DNA of 22,414 nt from assembly GCA_937910255.1 (NCBI GenBank), contig CALEOQ010000513.1, positions 1-22,414 on the forward strand, in the 5' to 3' direction. Source of the DNA: an uncultured Caulobacteraceae bacterium. GTDB lineage: Bacteria > Pseudomonadota > Alphaproteobacteria > Caulobacterales > Caulobacteraceae. Position numbers and translations under genes: made by a program. Numbering within the stretch: the stretch's first letter is position 1; each line of letters opens with the position of its first letter. Of this stretch, positions 14,195 to 21,293 are shown in pieces. The notes under the pieces are model-generated. The model was not told the DNA's origin. It did no database searches and saw only the letters and a program-made list of their open reading frames with translations.

Positions 14195-14608
14195 ATGCGT
14201 CACGGTTATGCGCACCGTAAACTCGGCCGCACCAGCGCCCACCGGACCGCCATGTTCGCCAATATGGCCGCCAGCCTGATCAAGCACGAGCAGATCGTGA
14301 CCACCCTGCCCAAGGCGAAGGAACTGCGTCCCTTCGTCGAGAAGCTGGTGACCCTGGCCAAGCGCGGCGATCTGCACGCCCGTCGTATCGCCATCAGCCG
14401 CGTCCGTGACGTGGAGCAGGTGGGCAAGCTGTTCGCCACCATCGGCCCGCGCTATGGCGCCCGCAATGGCGGCTATATCCGCGTGCTCAAGGCCGGCTAT
14501 CGCTACGGCGACAACGCCCCCATGGCGGTGATTGAATTCGTGGACCGCGATCCGTCCGAAAAGGGCAAGGACAGCGGCCCCAAGCCTGAGGCCTACGGCG
14601 AGGACTAA
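14195..14608 (+). CDS. rplQ: 50S ribosomal protein L17
   Basis: The 137-residue protein is L17 (E. coli 127). It begins MRHGYAHRKLGRTSAHRTAMFANMAASLIKHEQIVTTLPKAKELRP (landmark) and carries RNGGYIRVLKAGYRYGDNAPMAVIEFVDRD. L17 lies near the tunnel exit on the solvent face. A short acidic/lysine tail (SEKGKDSGPKPEAYGED) ends it. AGGAGA upstream supports the ATG. It is the last gene of the ribosomal cluster and is followed by a very strong terminator. Confidence 0.97.
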   Translation: MRHGYAHRKLGRTSAHRTAMFANMAASLIKHEQIVTTLPKAKELRPFVEKLVTLAKRGDLHARRIAISRVRDVEQVGKLFATIGPRYGARNGGYIRVLKAGYRYGDNAPMAVIEFVDRDPSEKGKDSGPKPEAYGED

Positions 14609-14635
14609 GGTCCCGCACCTCCAGGTGAGTTTCAG

Positions 14636-14667
14636 AAAGCCCCGGGCAGAAATGTCCGGGGCTTTTT
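14636..14667 (+). terminator. Intrinsic terminator of the ribosomal cluster
   Basis: AAAGCCCCGG (14636-14645) pairs with CCGGGGCTTT (14656-14665), extended inward by one G-T and two Watson-Crick pairs to a GAAA tetraloop (14649-14652). The 13-bp stem runs into TTTTT at 14663-14667. It cleanly separates rplQ from the accessory genes beyond. Confidence 0.93.
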
Positions 14668-14697
14668 CGTGTCCGGTCGCCGCGCGCAAAATGCGCC

Positions 14698-14728
14698 TTG
14701 ACGATATAATTGCGAAAATGGTGAACTA
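14698..14728 (+). promoter_or_regulatory. AT-rich promoter/operator candidate of the VOC-ArsR-SRPBCC operon
   Basis: A locally AT-rich patch holds TTGACG (14698-14703) and a perfect TATAAT (14705-14710). The two are too close to act as one pair, so either may belong to a promoter with a poor partner. An imperfect inverted repeat (TA-TT ... AA-TA, 14707-14728) overlaps the TATAAT and would suit an autorepressor. It lies just before the first gene of an operon that encodes an ArsR-type regulator, but the match is weak. Confidence 0.35.
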
Positions 14729-14755
14729 TTACGGAGAATGAGAAGGAACGCCGCC

Positions 14756-15709
14756 GTGGACACAGCTCACCTGACTGCGACCCCCATCTATCGCGATCCG
14801 CGCCAGGCCCTGGACTGGCTGGAGGCGGCGTTCGGCTTTGAGATCACCACCCTGCTCACCGACGACCTTGGGGCGATCGCCCATGCGGAAATGGGCTTCC
14901 ACGGCGCCAGCATAGGCGTGGCCGGTCCCTGGTCTGGCGAGATCCTGGGGGCCACGCGCATGCAGAGCCCGGCGGCCCTGGAGGGGCAGGCGACCCAGCT
15001 CTGCCGGATCGACCTTCCGCCGAGCGTCGACCTCGACGCTCATCACGACCGGGCCCGGGCGGCCGGCGCGCAGATCACCCAGGCGCCGGAGGACCAGTTC
15101 TATGGCGCGCGGACCTATCGCGCCCTGGACCTCGACGGCCACGTCTGGACCTTCAGCCAGGCGGGTCGGAGCGTTTCCACCGCCGAGATGGAGGCCGCCA
15201 CCGGCCTGAAGGTGGTGATGACTCCAGACCCCGCGCCGACCCCAGACGCCCCCCGCTCGGCGGTGACGCCCTATGTCTCCTATGCCGATCCGGCCGCGGC
15301 CTATGGCTGGCTGGAGCGGGCGTTCGGCCTTGAGCCGCGGATCTATGTCACCGATGACGCCGGCGGCCTGGTCCATGCCGAGATGGCGTTCCGAGACCAC
15401 ACGATCGGTGTGTCCAAGGCCTGGTCGGAGCGCCACGCCGTCCCCGGCGACGTCGGCGGCCGCAACACCCAGTCGGTCCATCTGCAGCTTCTTCAGGACA
15501 TCGACGCTCATCACGCCCGGGCGGTGGCCGCCGGGGCGGAGATCATTCGCCCGCTGGAGACCCAGGCCTATGGGGACCGGACCTATCTGGCCCTCGACCT
15601 GGAAGGCCACATTTGGTCCTTCGGCCAGACGGTGGCGCCCATGTCGGTGGCCGAATGGGACGACAAGCTCGGCACGCACACACAGCTGCGCCCGGCAGAG
15701 CCCCGATGA
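14756..15709 (+). CDS. Tandem-domain VOC (glyoxalase/bleomycin-resistance fold) protein
   Basis: The protein (about 317 residues) is an internal duplication of a PhnB-like VOC domain. The two copies align motif by motif: DPRQALDWLEAAFGFE with DPAAAYGWLERAFGLE, HAEMGFHGASIGVAGPW with HAEMAFRDHTIGVSKAW, and ALDLDGHVWTF with ALDLEGHIWSF. They are joined by a Pro-rich linker (TPDPAPTPDAP). VOC proteins can be metal-dependent lyases, dioxygenases or drug binders; the substrate here cannot be named. I prefer the GTG at 14756, which has AAGGA eight bases upstream. The ATG at 14738 (six codons longer) has a poorly spaced site. Its stop overlaps the next start (ATGA). Confidence 0.88.
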   Translation: MDTAHLTATPIYRDPRQALDWLEAAFGFEITTLLTDDLGAIAHAEMGFHGASIGVAGPWSGEILGATRMQSPAALEGQATQLCRIDLPPSVDLDAHHDRARAAGAQITQAPEDQFYGARTYRALDLDGHVWTFSQAGRSVSTAEMEAATGLKVVMTPDPAPTPDAPRSAVTPYVSYADPAAAYGWLERAFGLEPRIYVTDDAGGLVHAEMAFRDHTIGVSKAWSERHAVPGDVGGRNTQSVHLQLLQDIDAHHARAVAAGAEIIRPLETQAYGDRTYLALDLEGHIWSFGQTVAPMSVAEWDDKLGTHTQLRPAEPR

Positions 15710-16032
15710 GCGCGGCGCTGGACCGCACCCTGGCGGCCCTGGCCGATCCGGCGCGTCGCCAGGTGGTGGAGCTGTTGCGTGAGCGACCGCGCCCGGCCGG
15801 CGAACTGGCGCGGGAGACCGGCCTGTCGGCGCCGGCCATGAGCCGCCACCTGAAGGCCCTGCGCCAGAGCGGCCTGGTGGAGGACACCCATCCGGCCTTC
15901 GACGCCCGGGTGCGGGTCTATGCCCTGCGGCCCGAGCCCATGGTCGAGCTGATGGCCTGGCTGGCCGAAAGCGAGCGGATGTGGAATGAGCAGCTTCTGG
16001 CCTTCAAGGCGCATGTGGAAGGCCAACCGTGA
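15706..16032 (+). CDS. ArsR-family winged-helix transcriptional regulator
   Basis: This 108-residue protein has the ArsR-type winged helix-turn-helix: DPARRQVVELLRERPRPAGELA, then the recognition helix LSAPAMSRHLKALRQSGLVED, then the wing ARVRVYALRPEP. It contains no cysteine at all, so it cannot use the CxC metal site of arsenic or cadmium sensors. It belongs with the non-metal ArsR proteins often found beside AHSA1-domain genes. The ATG at 15706 overlaps the VOC stop by four bases, and its own stop overlaps the next start by four. It probably represses its own operon, perhaps at the AT-rich site near 14707. That role is inferred, not shown. Confidence 0.92.
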   Translation: MSAALDRTLAALADPARRQVVELLRERPRPAGELARETGLSAPAMSRHLKALRQSGLVEDTHPAFDARVRVYALRPEPMVELMAWLAESERMWNEQLLAFKAHVEGQP

Positions 16033-16493
16033 CGTCCAAGGTCTATGTCGCCCTGCGGGTGAAGGCCACACCCGCCCGGGCCTTCGGCGCCTTTGTCGAG
16101 GAGATCGGCGCCTGGTGGCGGCCGAGCCCGCTCTTTCAGACCACGCCGCGGGCGCCCGGCCGGCTCGCGTTTGAGACCGGGGCAGGGGGCCGGCTGACCG
16201 AAACCCTGGAGGGCGGCAAGGTGTTCGAGATCGGCCGCATCCTGCACTGGGCGCCGCCGGAGCGGCTGGTGTTCTCCTGGCGCCAGGCGAGCTTTCCGCC
16301 GGACCTGCACACCGAGGTGGAGGTGCGCTTCGATCCCGTCGGCGAGGAGACGCGGGTCAGTATCGAGCACCGGGGCTTCACCCGCGTGCCGGTCGAAAGC
16401 GCCGCCAGGCACGGTTTTCCCGACCAGGTTCTTCAGATGCGGCTGGCCGACTGGTGGCGAAGCCAGTTGGCGGGCCTGGCGACGCGGGTCTAG
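16029..16493 (+). CDS. SRPBCC / AHSA1-domain protein
   Basis: The 154-residue product has the helix-grip START-like fold of AHSA1 (Hsp90 co-chaperone-like) proteins. Signs are VKATPARAFGAFVEEIGAWWRP at the start, GRLTETLEGGKVFEIGRILHWAPPERLVFSW in the middle, and a C-terminal helix RLADWWRSQLAGL (landmarks). These proteins bind hydrophobic ligands, but the ligand is unknown here. The GTG at 16029 lies in a GTGA overlap with the ArsR stop, indicating coupled translation. Pairing with an ArsR regulator is a recurrent arrangement for the family. Confidence 0.88.
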   Translation: MTSKVYVALRVKATPARAFGAFVEEIGAWWRPSPLFQTTPRAPGRLAFETGAGGRLTETLEGGKVFEIGRILHWAPPERLVFSWRQASFPPDLHTEVEVRFDPVGEETRVSIEHRGFTRVPVESAARHGFPDQVLQMRLADWWRSQLAGLATRV

Positions 16494-16553
16494 AGCATGG
16501 CGGCGGTTCGGCGCGTCCCCTCGGGGCGGCCGTAGGTTACGGGGGAATGCGGC

Positions 16554-17822
16554 GTGAGCGAGCAGGGTACGGCAGGCCAGGGACCAGGGGGGCAGGGGCA
16601 GGGGCGCCGCGCCGCCTTCGGCTTCATCTTCGCCACGGCGCTGATGAACAGTATCTCGTTTGGCCTGATCATTCCGGTCCTGCCCAACCTGATCAAGGCC
16701 TTCACCGGCGGCGACACGGCGGAGGCGGCCGAATGGAATGTGATCTTCGCCGTCACCTGGGGCGCCATGCAGTTCATCTGCGGCCCCCTGCTGGGCCTGC
16801 TGTCCGACCGTGTGGGCCGGCGGCCTGTGCTGCTGGTGTCGATCTTTGGCCTGGCCCTGGACTTCCTGATCATCGCGGTGGCGCCCAACCTCATGTGGCT
16901 GCTGATCGGGCGGGTTCTCAACGGCATGACCGCGGCCAGTTTCTCCACCGCCGGCGCCTATGTGGCCGACGTCACCGCGCCTGAGGGCCGGGCCAAGGCC
17001 TTTGGCTGGATGGGCTCGGCCTTTTCGTTCGGCTTCCTGATCGGCCCGGCCCTGGGCGGCGCCCTGGGCGACATCGACCTTCGGCTGCCCTTCTATGTGG
17101 CCGCCGGGCTCTCCCTGCTGAACGGCCTCTATGGGCTGTTCGTCCTGCCGGAGTCCCTGCCGCCGGAGCGCCGCACGACCCGCTTCGACCTGGCCCGGGC
17201 CAACCCGCTGGGTTCGCTTCGCCTGCTGCGCTCCCAGCCCGACCTGCTGGGCCTGGCGGGCATCGGCTTCCTGTTCCAGCTGGCCCAGACCGTCCTGCCC
17301 ACCGTCTTCGTCCTCTATACGGGCTATCGCTATGGCTGGAGCCCCTCGATCATGGGCCTGGCCATGATGGCGTCCGGCGTGGCCGGCGTGATCGTTCAGG
17401 CGGTGCTGGTGGGGCCCGTGGTCGCGCGGATCGGCGAGCGGGGCGCCCTGATGCTGGGCTGCGCGGCCGGCGCGGCGGGCTTCGCTTGGTACGGCTTTGC
17501 GCCGAGCGGCCTGCTCTATATGGCCGGGGTGCCGATCTTCGCCCTGATGGGCTTCCTGATGCCCGGTCTCCAGGGCCTGATGACCCGCCGGGTCGCGCCG
17601 AACCAGCAGGGCCAGCTCCAGGGCGCCAACCAGAGCCTGCAGGGGATCGCCTCCATGGTGGGCCCAGCCCTGTTTGGCCTCAGCTTCGCCTGGTCGATCC
17701 GTCACGCCGAGGTGCTCCAGGCGCCGGGCCTGGCCATCTATCTGGCCTCGGGCCTGCTGGTCGCCGCCCTGGTCCTGGGAACCCGGGTCGCCCGGGCGCC
17801 CCTGGCGATCGCCCCAGCCTGA
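16554..17822 (+). CDS. TetA-like MFS (DHA1) exporter
   Basis: The 422-residue membrane protein has about twelve hydrophobic segments. SFGLIIPVLPNL lies in the first helix, and the cytoplasmic motif A GLLSDRVGRRPVLL is at residues 81-94. GRVLNGMTAASFSTAGAYVADVT and the C-terminal-half QGQLQGANQSLQGIASMVGP closely resemble the TetA tetracycline/H+ antiporter group. The family relation is solid, but tetracycline as substrate is only a guess; many relatives export other compounds. The start is a GTG with GGGGGAA six bases upstream, and the N-terminus is Gly/Gln-rich. The 61-base gap from the SRPBCC gene has no terminator, so read-through from that operon is possible. Confidence 0.88.
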   Translation: MSEQGTAGQGPGGQGQGRRAAFGFIFATALMNSISFGLIIPVLPNLIKAFTGGDTAEAAEWNVIFAVTWGAMQFICGPLLGLLSDRVGRRPVLLVSIFGLALDFLIIAVAPNLMWLLIGRVLNGMTAASFSTAGAYVADVTAPEGRAKAFGWMGSAFSFGFLIGPALGGALGDIDLRLPFYVAAGLSLLNGLYGLFVLPESLPPERRTTRFDLARANPLGSLRLLRSQPDLLGLAGIGFLFQLAQTVLPTVFVLYTGYRYGWSPSIMGLAMMASGVAGVIVQAVLVGPVVARIGERGALMLGCAAGAAGFAWYGFAPSGLLYMAGVPIFALMGFLMPGLQGLMTRRVAPNQQGQLQGANQSLQGIASMVGPALFGLSFAWSIRHAEVLQAPGLAIYLASGLLVAALVLGTRVARAPLAIAPA

Positions 17823-17909
17823 GACCGGCGGCTCTCCGTGCTATAGGCGTCATCTTTGCGCCCGAAAGCTTCTCCAAAGGGCGTGGTTCGACCGTTCCAC
17901 GGAGACGCC

Positions 17910-19325
17910 ATGCGCGCCGCACGCCTGCTCCTTCCGGCCCTCGTCCTGCTGGCCGCCTGTTCCGACCCCGCCGGGCGCAGCGCCGCCCAGCCGGCGCTGG
18001 CCCAGCCGACCCGCTCCCCGCCCGAGACGGCGGCGGACATGAAGACCTCCTTCGCCCCGGTCGTCCGCAAGGCCGCCCCGGCCGTGGTCAACATCTCGGC
18101 GCGCCGCCTGGTGCGCCGCCAGGCTGATCCCTTCTGGGACCTGTTCGGCATGGGCGCGCCCCGGGGCCGGGTGGAAGGCTCCCTGGGCTCGGGCGTCATC
18201 GTCCGCGCCGACGGGGTGATCATCACCAACAACCACGTGGTGGCCGGCGGCCAGGAGATCATCGTCGCCCTGGCCGACCGCCGGGAATTCCCCGCCAAGC
18301 TGCTGCTGGCCGACGAACGCACGGACTTGGCCGTGCTGCAGATCGATCTGGGCGAAGAGCGCCTGCCGGTCCTGGCCATCGATGATTCCACCGACGCCGA
18401 GGTGGGCGACCTGGTGCTGGCCATCGGCAATCCGTTCGGGGTGGGCCAGACCGTGACCAACGGCATCATCTCGGCGCTCAACCGCACCGCCGATCCCAGC
18501 GGGGATGCGGCGGCCAGCTACATCCAGACCGACGCGGCGATCAATCCGGGCAATTCCGGCGGCGCCCTGGTGGACATGGACGGCGACCTGATCGGCATCA
18601 ACAGCTTCATCGTCTCCCGCTCGGGCACCTCCAGCGGGGTGGGCTTCGCCATGCCCGCGGCCATGGTGCGCCGGGTGGTGGAGACCGCCGTCGGCGGCGG
18701 CCAGCGGGTGGAGCGCCCCTGGCTCGGCGCGCGCACCCAGACCGTCACCGCAGAGATTGCCCGCTCCATCGGCATGAGCGCGCCGCAGGGCGTGCTGGTA
18801 GCCGACGTCTGGCCGGGCGGCGCGGCGGCCCGGGCGGGCCTGCGCCAAGGCGATGTGATCCTCAGCGTCGATGACCAGGCGGTCAGCGATGTGGGCGGCC
18901 TGAACTATGCGGTGGGCACCCGCCGCCTGGGGGAGACCCTGCGCCTGGGCGTGCGCCGCGAGAACGGAACCACCGCCAACCTCAACCTGCGCGCCGAGGC
19001 CCCGCCGGCCACGCCGGCCCGGGACGAGCAGACCCTGAGCGGCCGTCATCCCTTCGATGGCGCCACCGTGGTGAACCTCTCGCCGGCCGTCGCCGATGAG
19101 CTCGGCGTCGATCCCTTCCAGGGGCCGGGCGTGATGATCGTCCGGGTCGGCCGCGGCTTCTCGCTCAACGCCGGCCTTCGCCCCGGCGACATGATCCGGT
19201 CGGTCAACGGCCGCGAGATCCGCAATGTCCGCGACCTGATGGCCGCCGCCGGCGCCGAGGCCGCCGGCTGGCAGGTGACGATCCAGCGCAACGGCCAGGA
19301 GGTCACGGCGAACTTCCGCCTGTAG
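17910..19325 (+). CDS. Deg/HtrA-type serine protease, predicted lipoprotein
   Basis: The 471-residue product starts MRAARLLLPALVLLAACSDP. The LLAAC lipobox puts the lipidated cysteine at residue 17. A Ser at +2 would favour the outer membrane by the E. coli rule. The trypsin-like domain has His109 (TNNHVV), Asp139 (ERTDLAVLQ) and Ser216 (NPGNSGGAL). Two PDZ domains follow, at about 240-345 and 365-471. The loop before the protease core is short, more like DegQ/DegS than DegP. It should degrade or chaperone misfolded envelope proteins. GGAG five bases before the ATG at 17910 supports this start over an in-frame ATG at 17856. Confidence 0.92.
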   Translation: MRAARLLLPALVLLAACSDPAGRSAAQPALAQPTRSPPETAADMKTSFAPVVRKAAPAVVNISARRLVRRQADPFWDLFGMGAPRGRVEGSLGSGVIVRADGVIITNNHVVAGGQEIIVALADRREFPAKLLLADERTDLAVLQIDLGEERLPVLAIDDSTDAEVGDLVLAIGNPFGVGQTVTNGIISALNRTADPSGDAAASYIQTDAAINPGNSGGALVDMDGDLIGINSFIVSRSGTSSGVGFAMPAAMVRRVVETAVGGGQRVERPWLGARTQTVTAEIARSIGMSAPQGVLVADVWPGGAAARAGLRQGDVILSVDDQAVSDVGGLNYAVGTRRLGETLRLGVRRENGTTANLNLRAEAPPATPARDEQTLSGRHPFDGATVVNLSPAVADELGVDPFQGPGVMIVRVGRGFSLNAGLRPGDMIRSVNGREIRNVRDLMAAAGAEAAGWQVTIQRNGQEVTANFRL

Positions 19326-19374
19326 GGGAGGCGGCTGTCGTTCTGGCTGGGGTCGCCTTCAAGCCAACATTCTA

Positions 19375-19404
19375 AACGTCCGCGATGGGTGGAAAGCGGA
19401 CGTC
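19375..19404. repeat. Palindromic element with ACGTCCGC / GCGGACGT arms
   Basis: ACGTCCGC (19376-19383) and GCGGACGT (19396-19403) are perfect 8-bp arms around a 12-base GATGGGTGGAAA centre. The unit lies just upstream of the atypical small membrane gene. From memory, palindromes of the form ATGTCCGC...GCGGACAT with a similar centre are dispersed in several proteobacterial genomes. That recollection is unverified. Confidence 0.6.
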
Positions 19405-19424
19405 AGCAAAGCTAAGGTAAACGG

Positions 19425-19793
19425 ATGGGTGCACTTCGTGGGATAGCTGTTTGGTTAGTACCGCCCATTCTGGCGAGTGCGATCTGCACGTTGGTTTGGC
19501 GGGCTGTATCTGGCAACTCCATCTTTGATCGCCCAACCATCGGATATGGCCTTGCTTCCCTTGTCTTCACGGCAGCAGGCTCCACCATGCTGACGCTCGT
19601 CTTCTCCAGCATGTCGTCTCAAAGAGTCGTCCTCCGATATATCTGCCTTATCATCCTCGGAGCCGTGGCTGGAGGTGGTGCGATGCTCTTTCTAAGCGGC
19701 TCGTCGGAATTGGTAGCCGCTGGTGCTGTTTATGGAGTCGTGACGGCCTCGCTGTGGGTCATGACCCATTCACTGGTCTACCGCCGAGGTTGA
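19425..19793 (+). CDS. Small four-helix membrane protein of unknown function
   Basis: I do not recognise this 122-residue protein. It has four hydrophobic stretches, at about residues 5-26, 41-62, 68-90 and 96-118, with short polar loops (RAVSGNSIFDRPTIG, SSQRVV, SGSSEL). AAGG at 19414-19417 is seven bases before the ATG. Its codons include ATA, TTA, GTA, AGA, CTA and many GGA/GCT, unlike any neighbour, where the third base is nearly always G or C. This suggests recent acquisition. It is bracketed by two copies of an AACGTCCGC motif (19375 and 19799). A real gene is likely given ORF length, helices and start site. Confidence 0.65.
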   Translation: MGALRGIAVWLVPPILASAICTLVWRAVSGNSIFDRPTIGYGLASLVFTAAGSTMLTLVFSSMSSQRVVLRYICLIILGAVAGGGAMLFLSGSSELVAAGAVYGVVTASLWVMTHSLVYRRG

Positions 19794-19798
19794 TGCCG

Positions 19799-19812
19799 AA
19801 CGTCCGCAACGG
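19799..19812. repeat. Second copy of the AACGTCCGC motif
   Basis: AACGTCCGCAACGG here matches AACGTCCGCGATGG at 19375-19388 at 12 of 14 positions, in the same orientation, and has no right arm. The pair brackets the low-GC3 gene at a distance of 424 bases. Confidence 0.45.
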
Positions 19813-19835
19813 ATCGCGTGTGGTCACGGCGCCCA

Positions 19836-19858
19836 GAGCCGAAAACTGACTTCGGCTC
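19836..19858. repeat. Inverted repeat upstream of rarA
   Basis: GAGCCGAA (19836-19843) and TTCGGCTC (19851-19858) are perfect 8-bp arms around AACTGAC. No T tract follows. It may be a weak terminator for the upstream small gene or a protein-binding site; the sequence does not decide. Confidence 0.5.
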
Positions 19859-19927
19859 GGCCCATCGGCCCGTCGCCCCCCCAAGTGGTTGCGGCGAGCG
19901 CGCCGCGCATTTGCTATGAGTCGCCCC

Positions 19928-21229
19928 ATGGCCGATCTCTTCGAAGCCGCTGGGCTGACCCCGCACGCGCCCTCGCCGCTGGCTGACCGCCTGCGCCCGC
20001 AGACCCTGGGCGAGGTGGTGGGGCAGGATCATCTGCTGGGGGAGGACGGCCCCATCGGCCGCATGGCCCAGGCTCACCGCCTGGCGTCCATGATCCTCTG
20101 GGGGCCGCCGGGCACCGGCAAGACCACCATCGCCCGGCTGCTGGCCAAGGCGGCGGGTTATGAGTTTCAGCAGCTCTCGGCGGTCTTCACCGGCGTGGCC
20201 GACCTGAAGAAGGCCTTCGAGCAGGCCCGGGCGCGCCGGCTGGCCGGCCAGTCGACCCTGTTGTTCGTCGACGAGATCCACCGCTTCAACCGCGCCCAGC
20301 AGGACGGCTTCCTGCCCTTTGTGGAGGAGGGGATCGTCACCCTGGTGGGCGCCACCACCGAAAACCCGTCCTTCGAGCTGAACGGGGCGCTCTTGTCGCG
20401 CTGCCAGGTCTTCGTGCTCAAGCGCCTGGACGACGAGGCCCTGACCGCGCTCTTGGCCAAGGCCGAGGCCTTCGAGGGCCGCGCCCTGCCGCTGGAGCCC
20501 GAGGCCCGTCAGGCGCTGGTGGCCCTGGCCGACGGGGACGGCCGCTACCTGCTGACGCTCGCCGAGACCCTGTTCAACATCGGGTCCGCCAAGGCGCTGT
20601 CCACCAAGGAGCTAGGCGCCATCCTGCAGAAGCGCAGCCCGGCCTATGACAAGGACCGGGAGGAGCACTACAACCTCATCTCGGCCCTGCATAAGTCGAT
20701 CCGCGGTTCGGACCCGGACGCGGCGCTCTACTGGCTGGCCCGCATGCTGGCCGGCGGGGAGGACCCGCTCTATCTGGCGAGGCGGCTGATCCGCACGGCG
20801 GCCGAGGACATCGGCGCGGCCGACCCCATGGCGCTCGTCCTCGCCAATGCGGCCAAGGACACCTACGACTTTCTGGGCAGCCCTGAGGGCGAGATCGCGC
20901 TGGCCCAGCTGGTGGTGCATCTCGCCACCGCGCCCAAGTCCAACGCCGTCTATGTGGCCTTCAAGGCCGCGCAGAAGGCGGCCAAGGCGACGGGCTCGCT
21001 AATGCCGCCGGCCCACATCCGCAACGCGCCCACCCGGCTGATGCGCGACCTGGGCTATGGCAAGGGCTACGCCTACGACCACGACACCGAGGAAGGCTTC
21101 TCCGGCCAGAACTACTTCCCCGACGAGATGGAGCGACCGGTCTTCTATCGCCCGAAAGGCGAGGGGGCCGAAGGGCCGATCAAGGCGCGCCTGGACCGCT
21201 GGGCGGCGATCCGCAACGGCAAGGCCTAA
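19928..21229 (+). CDS. rarA: Replication-associated recombination protein A (AAA+ ATPase)
   Basis: The 433-residue protein matches RarA/MgsA (related to WRNIP1), a clamp-loader-like ATPase acting at stalled replication forks with SSB. Walker A GPPGTGKT lies at residues 59-66, Walker B LLFVDE at 111-116, sensor 1 region GATTENPSFELNGALLSRC at 141-159 with Arg159 as the likely arginine finger. The C-terminal tetramerisation part has ALHKSIRGSDPDAALYWLARM and APKSNAVYVAFKAA. The start giving MADLFEAAG best fits related proteins; ATG 19916 would add four residues. Neither has a strong ribosome-binding site. Confidence 0.95.
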   Translation: MADLFEAAGLTPHAPSPLADRLRPQTLGEVVGQDHLLGEDGPIGRMAQAHRLASMILWGPPGTGKTTIARLLAKAAGYEFQQLSAVFTGVADLKKAFEQARARRLAGQSTLLFVDEIHRFNRAQQDGFLPFVEEGIVTLVGATTENPSFELNGALLSRCQVFVLKRLDDEALTALLAKAEAFEGRALPLEPEARQALVALADGDGRYLLTLAETLFNIGSAKALSTKELGAILQKRSPAYDKDREEHYNLISALHKSIRGSDPDAALYWLARMLAGGEDPLYLARRLIRTAAEDIGAADPMALVLANAAKDTYDFLGSPEGEIALAQLVVHLATAPKSNAVYVAFKAAQKAAKATGSLMPPAHIRNAPTRLMRDLGYGKGYAYDHDTEEGFSGQNYFPDEMERPVFYRPKGEGAEGPIKARLDRWAAIRNGKA

Positions 21230-21240
21230 GCCAAAGACCA

Positions 21241-21269
21241 TTGTTCTCCCAGATGGCTCGATCTAGATT
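21241..21269 (+). promoter_or_regulatory. Possible promoter of the four-helix membrane protein gene
   Basis: TTGTTC (21241-21246) and TAGATT (21264-21269) are 17 bases apart, in a locally AT-rich gap between rarA and the next gene. Both hexamers are imperfect (three and four of six consensus bases). Confidence 0.35.
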
Positions 21270-21293
21270 CGCATCGAGATTGGGGAGGTGGAG

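Noticed and set aside
14698..14710. TTGACG plus TATAAT as a single -35/-10 pair before the VOC gene
   Set aside because: Only one base separates the two hexamers, so they cannot be used together by one holoenzyme. They are listed only as a candidate region.
15918..17705. A 595-codon minus-strand open frame opposite the SRPBCC and MFS genes
   Set aside because: It is a shadow of the G/C-biased third positions on the plus strand. The translation is Gln/Gly/His/Arg-rich with no recognisable fold.
17850..19049. A 399-codon minus-strand open frame opposite the Deg protease
   Set aside because: It is a reverse-strand shadow; the plus-strand frame has an intact catalytic triad and PDZ domains.
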